From Nansenia antarctica (Eukaryota; Chordata; Actinopteri; Argentiniformes; Microstomatidae), in the NCBI GenBank assembly GCA_963989245.1, contig OZ022345.1:50331402-50395401 (forward strand): a stretch of 64,000 nucleotides of DNA, written 5' to 3'. The notes below the pieces were generated by a model. It ran no database searches, was not told the origin of the DNA, and saw only the letters and a program-made list of their open reading frames with translations. Positions 23,384-33,046 of this stretch are shown here, piece after piece. Made by a program: the position numbers and the translations under genes. Each line of letters begins with the position of its first letter. The stretch's first letter is position 1.

Positions 23384-24037
23384 CAGTGGGGTGCAAAGAT
23401 TTGGGCACTCCTGGTTTAAATGTCTGTTACAATTAATCTCCAAGTGATTGAAAGCAAACCTGAACACTAAATGCTACAATAGTTAAACATGACACCTTTC
23501 TGCCAATTTTAAAGCAAGGTTTCTTTTTTATTATAATAAAAAACGTTTTACTCCAAGGTGATTTACTCGGCTTCAATGAGTCAGGTGAATATAATTCTAG
23601 GGTTGAACTATATATTCTGAAGTAACTCCATGCCTTCTAAAGTATCCGTATATATTATTGAAAATCTGTGGAGAAATCTCAAACATTCCGTGCATGCAAG
23701 AAGGCCGAAGAATATTTCTGAGCAAGAGGTGTTCTGCCAGGAAGAATTCCAAAAACAAGAATTGAAAGACTCTTACTAGGCTACAGGAAGTGTTTGCAAG
23801 CTGTTATAGTTGCCCGAGGAGGAGTTACAAACTACTAGCTGACAGGGTTCCCAAACCTTTGCACAAGGCCTTTTTCCTTGTTTTATTATTTTGAAACTGT
23901 AAGAAAAAATGTATCTTACTTTAAAATGTGATGAAAATGTCATGTTTAACTTTGTACCATTTAGAGGTTAGGTTTGCTTCTTTTCACTTAGATATTAATT
24001 GTAAAAGGCATTTTGACTAGGGGTGCCCACCCCACTG
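23384..24037. mobile_element. Short Tc1-family element, copy A
   Basis: The ends are CAGTGGGGTG and its inverted copy, each followed by GGGCAC(T/C)CCT. Internal blocks (GTTTAAATGTCTGTTAC, CAAACCTGAACACTAAATG) match the right end of the Tc1 remnant at 1-760 in inverse orientation. No intact transposase remains. It recurs at 46,611-47,264. Confidence 0.7.
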
Positions 24038-24422
24038 TATAATACCCAAACTAGAAGCTGGCAGAAATGTGGCTGAAAAACCAATTAAGAATTGCACCTT
24101 TAAAAAGAAGAAACCAGCATGCCAAGAAACATCAAGCTACTGTGAAAATGTACCCTTTAAACCATACATCTATTGTATTCTAGAAACTAGTTGATAGTTT
24201 TTGATCATTGATAAGTGATAGATGGCTTTTTTTATTTATTAAATCAGCATTTATCAAAAAATAATAATGATTAACACAACGCTATAATCTTTAAAATCGT
24301 CCCAGAGACGAAATCTACATCGTAAGTACCCTCTGCTGGATTGGAGGTCAGAGTCACTGTTAGAGGCAGGAGAAATGTGGTGGTGGTGGTGGTACTTCAT
24401 CTAACTCTGTACGTGTATGTGT

Positions 24423-26764
24423 CTAACAGAGGTCTTTGAGGTCAGTGTGCTGGTTAAGTTGGCTGCTGTAGGAGGACTCCCAGTCCCTTTCGAACACGGC
24501 CTGCAGCTGTGACTGGAACGTGCCACCAAGCGATTGGGACGCAGTTTGGTTCACCACCAGCCCCGACCCGGCAGTGGTCACAAAGTAGTCCCCAGACCAG
24601 TTAGAGGTACCTTGAGAACACAAGACCAGACCAGTTAGAGGTACCTTGAGAACACAAGACCAGAACAGTTAGAGGTACCTTGAGAACACAAGGAAACAAG
24701 ATGCCTTAGAGCTGATAGATGGGATCTGTTACACTGGATTTCCATCAAGAATCTGCGTAAAATGAAAAATGAAATGAAAATGTCCTATTTGTGTAAAGTC
24801 GACACATAAAATACCCTCAACAGCTATGCCTAGAGATACAATGGGTGATGCTTCAAATGATATCTGAGCAAACAGGTTTTTATTTCAGATAGGGTTGGGG
24901 ACAGTTGAATTTCAATGCAGTTGATTCAGGAAGTACATTTTATTTTATTTTTTTAAATCAATGATTGCTAAAAGGGCATTCATTTTCAGTGACCTCTCAA
25001 TAAATTGGAAAAAATGAAGTTTTTTCAAATATTGGAATTGTGAACTCAAATCACTTCACAAATTCTAATTGACCTTAACCCTGTTTTTGAGAGAGTGAAT
25101 CAGTGGTCTAACAATGATTCACAATGCTTCCTAAGGATGACTTAAGGATGACTTTGATCTCACTAATGTTGATATATCTCACTACTGTTGAGTCTAGGAG
25201 AGAGGTGTATTACCTATGTAGGCAACCTTGTCTGTCACCATGTACTTGTTGTGGTTAACTCTGGCGAAGGGTATTTCCTTTTGCTTGGGATTGGCTGGCA
25301 CAACGAAGATTTTCTGGAAAATAGAGAAGCAGAAATGGTACCATAAGCTCTTTTTAAATGTGATATCCTGTGCCCAATGACTTGCCCATATTGTGCCTAA
25401 ACGTGTCATACTCTCAACCAAGCAACCAACACATACATCTCTGCTTACAACCTAAAGAAGACACTGTTCAACACCCAAACACCTCCATCCTTTCTGGACG
25501 TAGCTTATTAACAACATAAACAAAACAATGTCGATGAATCATCAACATGAGGATTATGTCTAAAAACTAACGTACAGTAAAGTGACAAAATAAGAAAGCA
25601 ACTCTTAAGTCTAGGCCTACTCACCACCTGGATGTCCAGCCTTCTCTTGGGTTCCTGGACCGAGGCCAGGGAGCGCAGGAAGGGCAGCATGATAGGCTGT
25701 GTGCTGGCCCAGCAGCTGATCAGCAGACGCACGCGCACACGCTTCTCATATGCCACTCGCCTCAGCTGAGTGTCAATGTCGGCCCAGTACCTGCAGAGGG
25801 CGCCAGACCCACAGGGTTAGGGCCCAGAGATGGGGCTTTATTCATTCCATAACAGACAAACGCTCTAGGAGCCTTTTTACAAGACATGCTGGTAGGTAGA
25901 GCCATCTGACCAATGAGCTAGAGTAATGGTAAATGGACTGACTTATATAGCGCCTTATTACAAAGCGCTTTACAAAGGCCTCTCATTCACCCATTCACAC
26001 ACACATTCACACACCAATGGCGGCGAGCTGCCATGCAAGGCGCCGTCCCGCTCACTGGGAGCAATTTTGGGGTTCAGTGTCTTGCCCAAGGACACTTCGA
26101 CATGTGGCCAGCCGGGGCTCGAACCGCCGATCTGCCAACCTTGTGATCATTAGACGCCGACTCTACCTCCTGAGCCACAGCCGCCCCAAGAGTAAGACTA
26201 ATGAGCTAGAATAATACTCTCCATCAGCTTTGCCTCTCCAAAACTTCAACTTTACCTCCAAGAACACTTATCATTGAACAATACTACTAGGCAATTGTTT
26301 GTCACACATTTTAATATTTATATCAATCTATTAATTTTGGCTTTATTAGACTAAACATTCCTGAGTCTGAGGCCTGCAAACTTACTTACTGCAAAAAGAA
26401 GCTGTTAATGAGTTCATGGGCATTGGGAGGAATGCCTCTCGGTGAGCAACGAGATCATTTTGGGGCATTATTTCCCTTTTTGGCTCAAGAGCGGAGGCTC
26501 TCTAGAATGTAACTTCCTAAGCAAAACGGTAAGCAAAACTGACTTTAGATGGCTGCATAAGGGCTAATTCCCCAGTCTCCCTGAACTTAAAGTGGCAGTG
26601 AAGTTCCCTAGGAGGCTGACTGACCGTTTGGGGTGTGAGAACTCTGTGGTGGGGAGATAGTTCATGACAGCAATGTAGACAAAGTGCTGTGCGTCCTCCA
26701 TGACACTCAGGATGGACTGAAGGTCTTCGGTCCTCCCCGCGGCACAGAAGGATGGTGGGGAGCT
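24423..26764 (-). CDS. PLD3/PLD4-like phospholipase D family gene, 3' half, copy A
   Basis: This family comprises lysosomal type II membrane 5'-3' exonucleases related to phospholipase D. Four exons join in frame: 26,764-26,625 (SSPPSFCAAGRTEDLQSIL; VYIAVMNYLPTTEFSHP), 25,790-25,625 (RVRLLISCWASTQPIML), 25,313-25,214 (IFVVPANPKQKEIPFARVN, then HNKYMVTD, the second HKD motif) and 24,610-24,423 (GTSNWSGDYFVTTAGSGLVV; VFERDWESSYS, stop). This is about 200 residues, against roughly 490-505 for full-length PLD3/PLD4. The first HKD motif (HSKFW type) and the N-terminal membrane anchor were not found upstream, where Tc1 and LINE fragments lie. Wording is closer to PLD3 (VMNYLPT, LLISCW, VNHNKYMVT), but paralogy is uncertain. 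It may be a broken gene or have distant 5' exons. Confidence 0.8.
24598..24694 (-). repeat. 34-bp tandem triplication of a splice acceptor, copy A
   Basis: CCAGTTAGAGGTACCTTGAG plus AACACAAGA recurs three times at a 34-base step (TTAGAGG at 24,601, 24,635 and 24,669). On the minus strand each unit carries TTCTCAAG|GTACCTCTAACTG, the acceptor and first codons of the last PLD-like exon. Only the innermost unit continues into coding sequence. Confidence 0.93.
25926..26187 (-). mobile_element. tRNA-derived SINE, copy A
   Basis: On the minus strand the head is GGCGGCTGTGGCTCAGGAGG with a B-box GGTTCGAGCCCC. The body follows with TCCTTGGGCAAGACACTGAA and ends in GCGCTATATAAGTCAGTCCA. This is a widespread teleost SINE pattern. 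It lies in an intron of the PLD-like gene and recurs at 49,153-49,414. Confidence 0.8.
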
Positions 26765-26843
26765 CTGGGGAGGCAGGATGTTGTTGTTAGCATGTGGGTA
26801 GTTTTAAAGGGATAGTTCACGACACTACACGACACAGACATTA

Positions 26844-27420
26844 TCAGCAGCAACATTTCTTTGCAAGAACTATCCCCACACATAGCATTACTGAGGGAAG
26901 GAGGTTATTGGCCAAGATCTCGCGATACTTGGCCCCATCCATCCTCCCCTCAATACGGTGCATTCGTCCTGTCCCCTTTGCAGAAAAGCATCCCCAAAGA
27001 ATGATGTTTCCACCTCCATGCTTCACGGTTGGGATGGTGTTCTTGGGGTTGTACTCATCCTTCTTCTTCCTCCAAACACGGCGAGTGGAGTTTATGCCAA
27101 AAAGCTCTATTTTGGTCTCATCAGACCACATGACCTTCTCCCATTCCTCCTCTGGATCATCCAGATGATTATTGGCAAACCTCAGACGGGCCTGGACATG
27201 CGCTGGCTTGAGCAGGGGGACCTTGCGTGCGCTACAGGATTTTAATCCCTGACGCCGTAGTGTGTTACTGATAGTTTTCTTTGAGACTGTGGTCCCAGCT
27301 CTCTTCAGGTCATTGACCAGGTCCTGGGGTGTAGTTCTGGGCTGATCCCTCACCTTTCTTATGATCATTGATGCCCCACGAGGTGAGATCTTGCATGGAG
27401 CCCCAGACCCAGAGGCGCCC
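26844..27420 (-). mobile_element. Truncated Tc1-like transposase, copy A
   Basis: Encodes a helix-turn-helix part (MIIRKVRDQPRTTPQDLVND, TISNTLRRQGL) and the first half of the DDE domain (VMWSDETKIELFG with the first Asp, NTIPTVKHGGGNIILWGCFS). It stops near ILANNLLPSV, before the second Asp and the final acidic residue, so it cannot be active. It lies immediately upstream of the first visible PLD-like exon. It recurs at 50,071-50,647. Confidence 0.9.
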
Positions 27421-27637
27421 CGTCCATAGAGGCAACCAAGGCAATTGCTTGGGGCCACCAAACAAAAAGGGGCTCCACATTTTTTTTTTCAAAAACGTTT
27501 TTTTTCTAATATTTTTTTCCAAATTTTTTTTTTCTCCAGATGGGAGTGTTATATTAGTTTTCTTAAGATAGGATAATACATAAATCTGTTCAATGGGCAT
27601 TTGCCAAAGTAGCCTACTGTTAATCAGTATTTATCCT

Positions 27638-27712
27638 GTATAGAATAGAATAGAATAGACTTTATTGTCGTTGTACAGTTGCCTATACAATGAAATTGTA
27701 GTGGCTCTTCCG
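27638..27712 (-). mobile_element. LINE 3' tail with (TATTC)n end, copy A
   Basis: The minus strand reads CAATTTCATTGTATAGGCAA, CTGTACAACGACAATAAAGT, then a TATTC repeat. This is the 3' end signature of fish L2/CR1-type LINEs with a microsatellite tail. Upstream it adjoins A/T-homopolymer sequence (27,480-27,540). Confidence 0.6.
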
Positions 27713-28540
27713 AAGGTGCAAAAAAACAGAAAACATATTCACATATTCACAAACATATACACATATAAGATAAACATTTATGAACATGTCCTACTGTTCA
27801 GTGTCTACTGTATGGTGTATATGAAGATGTTATGACGTTTTATCATGAAAATAATGAACAGCAAGCTAGATCCAAAACTAGGGCCGGTGGAGGAGGGCAA
27901 TTGTCACATTGGACAGACTACCAAAACAGAAAAATAAAGTATCTTAACGACAGCAAAAGTGATGGATGTCAGAAATACATTACCTGGAGATTCAATAAGG
28001 TACTTTTATATGGCAGGATATGGGTTAGGGTTATATGACACCTGTAGCGAGATAGATAGATAGAGCCAAAAGTAAAAAGTCGCTGAGAGACGCAACCAGG
28101 GTCTGGCTGGTAATTGTATGACGCGCCAAACAATCCGCTGAGATGAAAAGTAAGTTTTAGAGCATTTATTGAATAGAACAATCAAACTTGGCGACGTACA
28201 AAAATAATCCATAAGCGATCAAAACCAGAAAAATAACAAACAATGCGTATAGAATATGCGTATAATGCGGTGAACAAAAATACATCGCTCCCCTCTCTCT
28301 CCACTACCACCATGCAAGGTGCGCAGGTGCTTAAATTACCTTGCAATATCACCCCCCATAACCATATGACTTCTCAATACGGTGATCTAGGCAATAAACA
28401 AACAATCAAAGTAAACTCACAATAAACCCATTAGCCTGTTATACTAAATACCCCCTAAATCATATTCATACCTCCTACAACACCTCAGGCCTTTGGGTCG
28501 GGTGGTTCATGGAGGCAGACTGAAAGGACACACATTCATT
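27713..28540. other. No gene seen, copy A
   Basis: AT-rich sequence with a short (GATA)n near 28,052. No exon or transposon end could be supported. Confidence 0.4.
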
Positions 28541-29399
28541 GCCTATTTCATAAATGTTCTCCATATAACGACGTCGATCATTGATCGGCAACGACACTAT
28601 ATAATTGTTTGCCTGACTGGCAATCGTATTTGGGCAGTCTGGGGATTTACACGGCAAATCACGGCCATCATAGAGTCCATCCTCACCCACTCCATCATCA
28701 CCTGGTTCCCTGCTGCAACGACCAAGGACAAGGCCAAGTTGCAGCGGGTGTTACGTTCAGCAGAGAGGGTGATCGGCTGTCCCTTGCCCTCCCTCAACTC
28801 CTTGCATGACACCAGGGCTCTGAGGAGGGCAAGAAAGATCATGGCCGACCCCTTCCACCCCGGCCACGGCCTCCTCACCCTGCTTCCCTCTGGAAGAAGG
28901 TTGCGGCTGCCTAAGGCACTGAAGGCCCGCCACAGGCTCAGTTTCTTCCCCTCAGCCGCCAGGCTGATAAATGACTCTGGCTTCCCCCTCCCCCCCGCCC
29001 CCAAGTCTGCCCAGGACTGAATATGCACTGGACTCACTGTAAAAACTCTGCACTGCACTTTATATATGTTGCACTATCCAATGCACTGTTGTCTGTCCTG
29101 TGTTGTCCTGTTTTTTGCATTTGTTTTTGTATACACGTGAAAAAAAGTATAAACGCACTTACTGTAATGCCAAAGCAAATTCCTATATGTGTATGCATAA
29201 TGGCAATAAACGTTATCTGAATCTGAATCTGAATCTGAAATCAAATGAAGAACTACAAATCCCTGATGACAGGGAGATGACGTATGACTGCTCTGATGAA
29301 TCAACCCCTATTTCATTATTTTCTCTATATAACGACGTCGATCATTGATCGGCAACGACACTATAATATAGTTTGCCTAACTGGCCATCGGATTTGGGC
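28541..29399 (+). repeat. ~95-bp diverged direct repeats flanking a LINE fragment, copy A
   Basis: 28,541-28,638 and 29,308-29,399 both read CCTATTTCAT..., then ATAACGACGTCGATCATTGA and TCGGCAACGACACTATA..., and end GCCT(G/A)ACTGGC and ATTTGGGC. They flank the LINE 3' fragment. A second pair, GATGACAGGGAGATGACG, occurs at about 29,267 and 29,528. Confidence 0.8.
28640..29245 (+). mobile_element. 5'-truncated LINE (reverse transcriptase C-terminus), copy A
   Basis: Encodes ILTHSIITWFPAATTKDKAK, LQRVLRSAERVIGCPLPSLN, RARKIMADPFHPGHGLL and LLPSGRRLRLPKA, the C-terminal tail of fish L2/Rex-like LINE polymerases. A 3' UTR follows, ending GGCAATAAACGTTATCTGAA with an (ATCTGA)n tail, a typical LINE 3' end. 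Confidence 0.8.
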
Positions 29400-30313
29400 T
29401 CCTAATATCTAAAAAGCACTACGGTGTTCTTATTTTATCGGATTAAAGTAGCGAAGACCAGAAATTCCCATTGACCGCCAGTCAAACTTCTCCCCTTCTA
29501 TCACCCAAAAAGGGGCGTGATCATTCTGATGACAGGGAGATGACGCGCAATTGCTCTGATGAATTGTAGTTTATTGATAGCTGGCTAGTCTCGCGGTGCC
29601 AGCCGTTTCCACTTCCGCTTTGCTCTCGCTCCAAACGTCTGGAGACCTTTATCCATAGAACGGATTCTATGTGCCGCCCGGAGCGAGCGGCAAATCTAGG
29701 ACACTGATAGGCCGGACCGATGGTAGACCCGTCCTTCTCATTGGTTCAGCGGGGCAGTTTTTTTTAAAGTTAACTATTCATTTGTTACGTATTTATTTGA
29801 CATCTGGGTACAAAATACAAATAGTTAATACATCATGTAGCCTATATTAAAGCCTTTAAAAATGATTCATGATAAGATCCATCATTTACATGCATTTACA
29901 TGCATCATTTACATGCTCCATGTTGCATGTAATTTGTATGCTACTTGTGGTCCAGTATGTCGCAATGTGTACTAGGTGTGCTACTGTACCTGTGGTCATG
30001 TACTGTTTTTACTGTTTTTATGTAATGTGCTTTGCATGTTTTGATGTGCTTTTATTATGTCAAATGTAATTGTTGTATTGTGGCTGTCTTGGCCAGGGCT
30101 CCTTTGTAAAAGAGACGCTAGTCTTTCAGACTGTTTTTTTACTTACACACACACGAGCGCGCGCATATGCGCGAACTTCGTAAAACCGTATTATATTTTA
30201 GTGTCAGGGAAATAAATACATTTTAAAATGTCCACATCGTCACCCGCCTAAGACCCTTACCAGGGGCCTCCATAATGTTGTTTGCTTAGGGCCCCCAAAA
30301 GTCTAGGGGCTCC

Positions 30314-30317
<4 letters not shown>
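29400..30317. other. No gene seen, copy A
   Basis: Includes GC-richer sequence near 29,590-29,740 and a TACATGCAT-rich stretch near 29,885-29,935. No credible exon was found. Confidence 0.4.
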
Positions 30318-30410
<93 letters not shown>

Positions 30411-30431
30411 GCGCACGCACGCACACCAATG

Positions 30432-30466
<35 letters not shown>
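30318..30466. repeat. (CA)n, (CG)-rich and (ATA)n compound microsatellite, copy A
   Basis: A CA run of about 90 bases, then GCGCGCACGCACGCAC, then about 12 ATA units. The CA part is shorter in copy B. Confidence 0.97.
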
Positions 30467-30471
<5 letters not shown>

Positions 30472-30599
30472 ATTTGTATATAGGGCTTTTCCTGCAAACG
30501 TTGCAGCTCAAAGTGCTCCAATCATTATATAATCATAATTTAATTATTTAGTAATTTAAAGGCAATATTAAAAAGATGGGTTTTTAGTCTTGACTTGAA

Positions 30600-30999
30600 C
30601 ATATTTACTGAGGTTGCATCCCTAATGTAAACTGGTAGTGCATTCCACAATTTGGGTGCATAAAATGAGAATGCAGCCTTGTGTTGGTTAAAACTCTCGC
30701 TGCTGCATTTTGGACTAATTGCGGCTGGCCAATAGCTTTCTTCGCAAGACCAGAAAGGAGACTGTTACAATAGTCCAAACGGGTAATAACAAAAGCATGC
30801 ATTAACACTTCTGCATCAGCTTGCCGGAGAACATGTCTAACTTTTGCAATATTCCGTAAATGACAAAAAAAAAAAAAACATTTCTAGTGATAGACTTGAT
30901 GTGAGGCTCAAAGCTTAAGTCAGAATCTATAATCACACCTAGATTCTTAGCTTCATGTTTGTAGTTTGAAAGCAAGGATCCCACCATAGAAAGTGCCAC
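30600..30999 (-). mobile_element. LINE reverse transcriptase fragment, frameshifted, copy A
   Basis: The minus strand encodes EAKNLGVIIDSDLSFEPHIK and, after a frame break at a poly-A/T run (30,866-30,879), HAFVITRLDYCNSLLSGLAK and LQLV-like QLVQNAAARVLT. This is the thumb region of fish LINE polymerases. It is defective. Confidence 0.85.
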
Positions 31000-32360
31000 T
31001 CAAGATCCAGCTCTTTGTAAAATCTAGGGGGAGGGAAAGAAAGATAGGCAGAGAGGAAGGATATAAGAGGCTGGACAAGGAGAGGATAACGATAGGACAG
31101 AGGATTAGGATGAAGATGGAGGGAGTGATGAAGAAAATGAGAAGGATGGACAAGGAGCTCCCAAAGAGGGAGATAGAAGAGAAAGAGATAGATGAGAGGA
31201 AGAGAGGAGACAGAATGAGGAAGAGAGGAGACAGAATGAGGAAGGAGGAGCAGAGGGAGTGCAAGGAGGGATTGGAGATGGAGAAAAAGGAGTTGATGAT
31301 GGAGGAGATGTGAGTGAGCTAAATGATATTAGAACAAAAGACAGAGAGGGAAGTGAGAGAAAGGAAAAAAAGAGAGCCACAGAAAAAAAAGCAAGAAGAA
31401 ACGCTGAGAAAGACTGAATTAGAAAGAGTGAAATATGAGGAGGAGAGAGAAAGAGGCAGGGAGGGGAGGACAAGCTTGGAGGAGAAGAAATGTCAACAGG
31501 AGAGGACGATTAAAGAGATAAAGACAAAAATGGAATGTATGGAAAACATAATGAGAAAAAGAGAGGAAAAAAAGAAAAAGGAGCATAGGAGAAAGAGGAG
31601 ATGTGAGGAGGAGAGACGGCAGGAGGATGACAGAACTAGAAAGAAAACGTTTGAGGAGGATGTGATGCAGGAGAAGAATCAGAAAAAGACAGAGGAAAAT
31701 TAAAATAATAAATCGGAGGAGAGGATCATGAGAGTGATTGAAAGAAAACATGAGACGAGAGTGGGAAAGGTGGAAGAGAGAAAAGAAGATGAGGTAGAGA
31801 AGGAGGAGACAAACATAGCTAAGAAGGAGGAGGAATACTGTGAGTGCGATGAAGAGTGCTCTCAGACTGAGTATGGTTTGGATGAAGAGTGCTCACAGAC
31901 TGAGTATGGTTTGGATGAAGAGTGCTCACAGACTGAGTATGGTTTGGATGAAGAGTGCTCACAGACTGAGTATGGTTTGAGTGCAGAAAGTACTGCCAGT
32001 GGCCATTGATAAAAGATAGTGCTGACGAAAGGAAAAATGATAATATGGAAGAATGCACTAAGAGTGAGGATATCATTGTGGAAATAAAGCAAAGGGATGT
32101 GGAGAAGTAGAGGGTGGGGAAACACACATAACCACTGGGAGACAGATACTATGTGTGACAAAGAATGTACAAGAGAACAAAACACTTCAACAAGGACAAG
32201 AAAGTGTAGAAAAAGAGAGAAAGAAAGAAAGAAAAAAGAAAGAAAGAAAGAGATGCAGACCCAGGCTGTCCAGAGTGCAAAGCTGCAGTGGAGGCTGATA
32301 AACAAGATGACCCCACTGGAAGCTCTGATCAGAGAGACAGGAAGTCCATTCCAGCCCATC
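30993..32360 (+). pseudogene. Decayed highly charged coiled-coil-like coding region, copy A
   Basis: I do not recognise the protein. Three open stretches share one frame (30,993-31,313, 31,323-31,703 and 31,728-32,009), separated only by single in-frame stops. They encode Lys/Arg/Glu-rich sequence (KREIEEKEIDERKRGDRMRK) and then an 11-residue repeat DEECSQTEYGL. After a stop, another open stretch (SADERKNDNMEECTKSEDII) and a further one to a GTACGA donor at ~32,368 (QSAKLQWRLINKMTPLEAL) suggest more of the same decayed gene. The strong purine bias also makes long minus-strand frames, which I take as shadows. It could alternatively be an expressed gene with short introns; the GAT|GTGAGTGAG at 31,309 resembles a donor. 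Confidence 0.45.
31848..31979 (+). repeat. 33-bp minisatellite, four units, copy A
   Basis: The unit GATGAAGAGTGCTCACAGAC + TGAGTATGGTTTG encodes DEECSQTEYGL. Four units lie here and six in copy B. The first unit here has CTCTCAG instead of CTCACAG. Confidence 0.98.
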
Positions 32361-32368
32361 ACAAAGGT

Positions 32369-33046
32369 ACGAACAAGAGATGGTAATAATACCTACCTTA
32401 AGACCTCTGCTATGAAATGTTGTACTGTCTTTTTGTACTGTTATTAATGTCATAACACATGTAAGCAGTTAGAACAAATAAATAGTCTAAATAGCTAATG
32501 TCATTACTTAAGTGTTATATTGGTACGCTAGTTTATTTTTCTTTTGAAAAATAAAATGGCACTAATATTCAGTGTGCTAATGTTGATGGTTTGAGAAAGG
32601 CATATGGTCCTGAAACCCATCGTGGGTAAACAGTCTGCAAAATCGAAAGGTAAGAGTGGATTTCAGACATACATGGAAACCATCTGGAGATTGACACACA
32701 TAATTGAGTCCCACTAATGGCCATATTCTTGTTTTCCTTTTCTTCCAGATAATCAACTTTTATTGCAAAATGAAAACTGAACTGAACTGCAAATAAAACA
32801 AATGTTCTTAGCATCACATTTTTGCTTGTGTGTAACTAGGATAATACCGGTAATTATGTTTCAAGTTGCAGAGAGGTAGGGCACGCTTTCTCTTATTATA
32901 CACCAAGGGGGGGAGCAACCTCCAAAATCTTCTATTAGTTTAGATTTAGACATATTTGTGTTCTTGTGTGAGTTTAAAACCTTTTCAAAAAAACTTTCAG
33001 CAAGAAAGAAATGCTAAGTAACAAATAGGTTCCTAATTATATCATC
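32369..33046. other. No gene seen between decayed region and col8a1 3' end, copy A
   Basis: AT-rich sequence without a supportable exon. It includes AATAAA-like motifs on the plus strand near 32,478 and 32,550. Confidence 0.4.

Noticed and set aside
31848..31979. 33-bp repeats considered as a CRISPR-like array
   Set aside because: The units are contiguous with no spacers and the genome is a vertebrate's.
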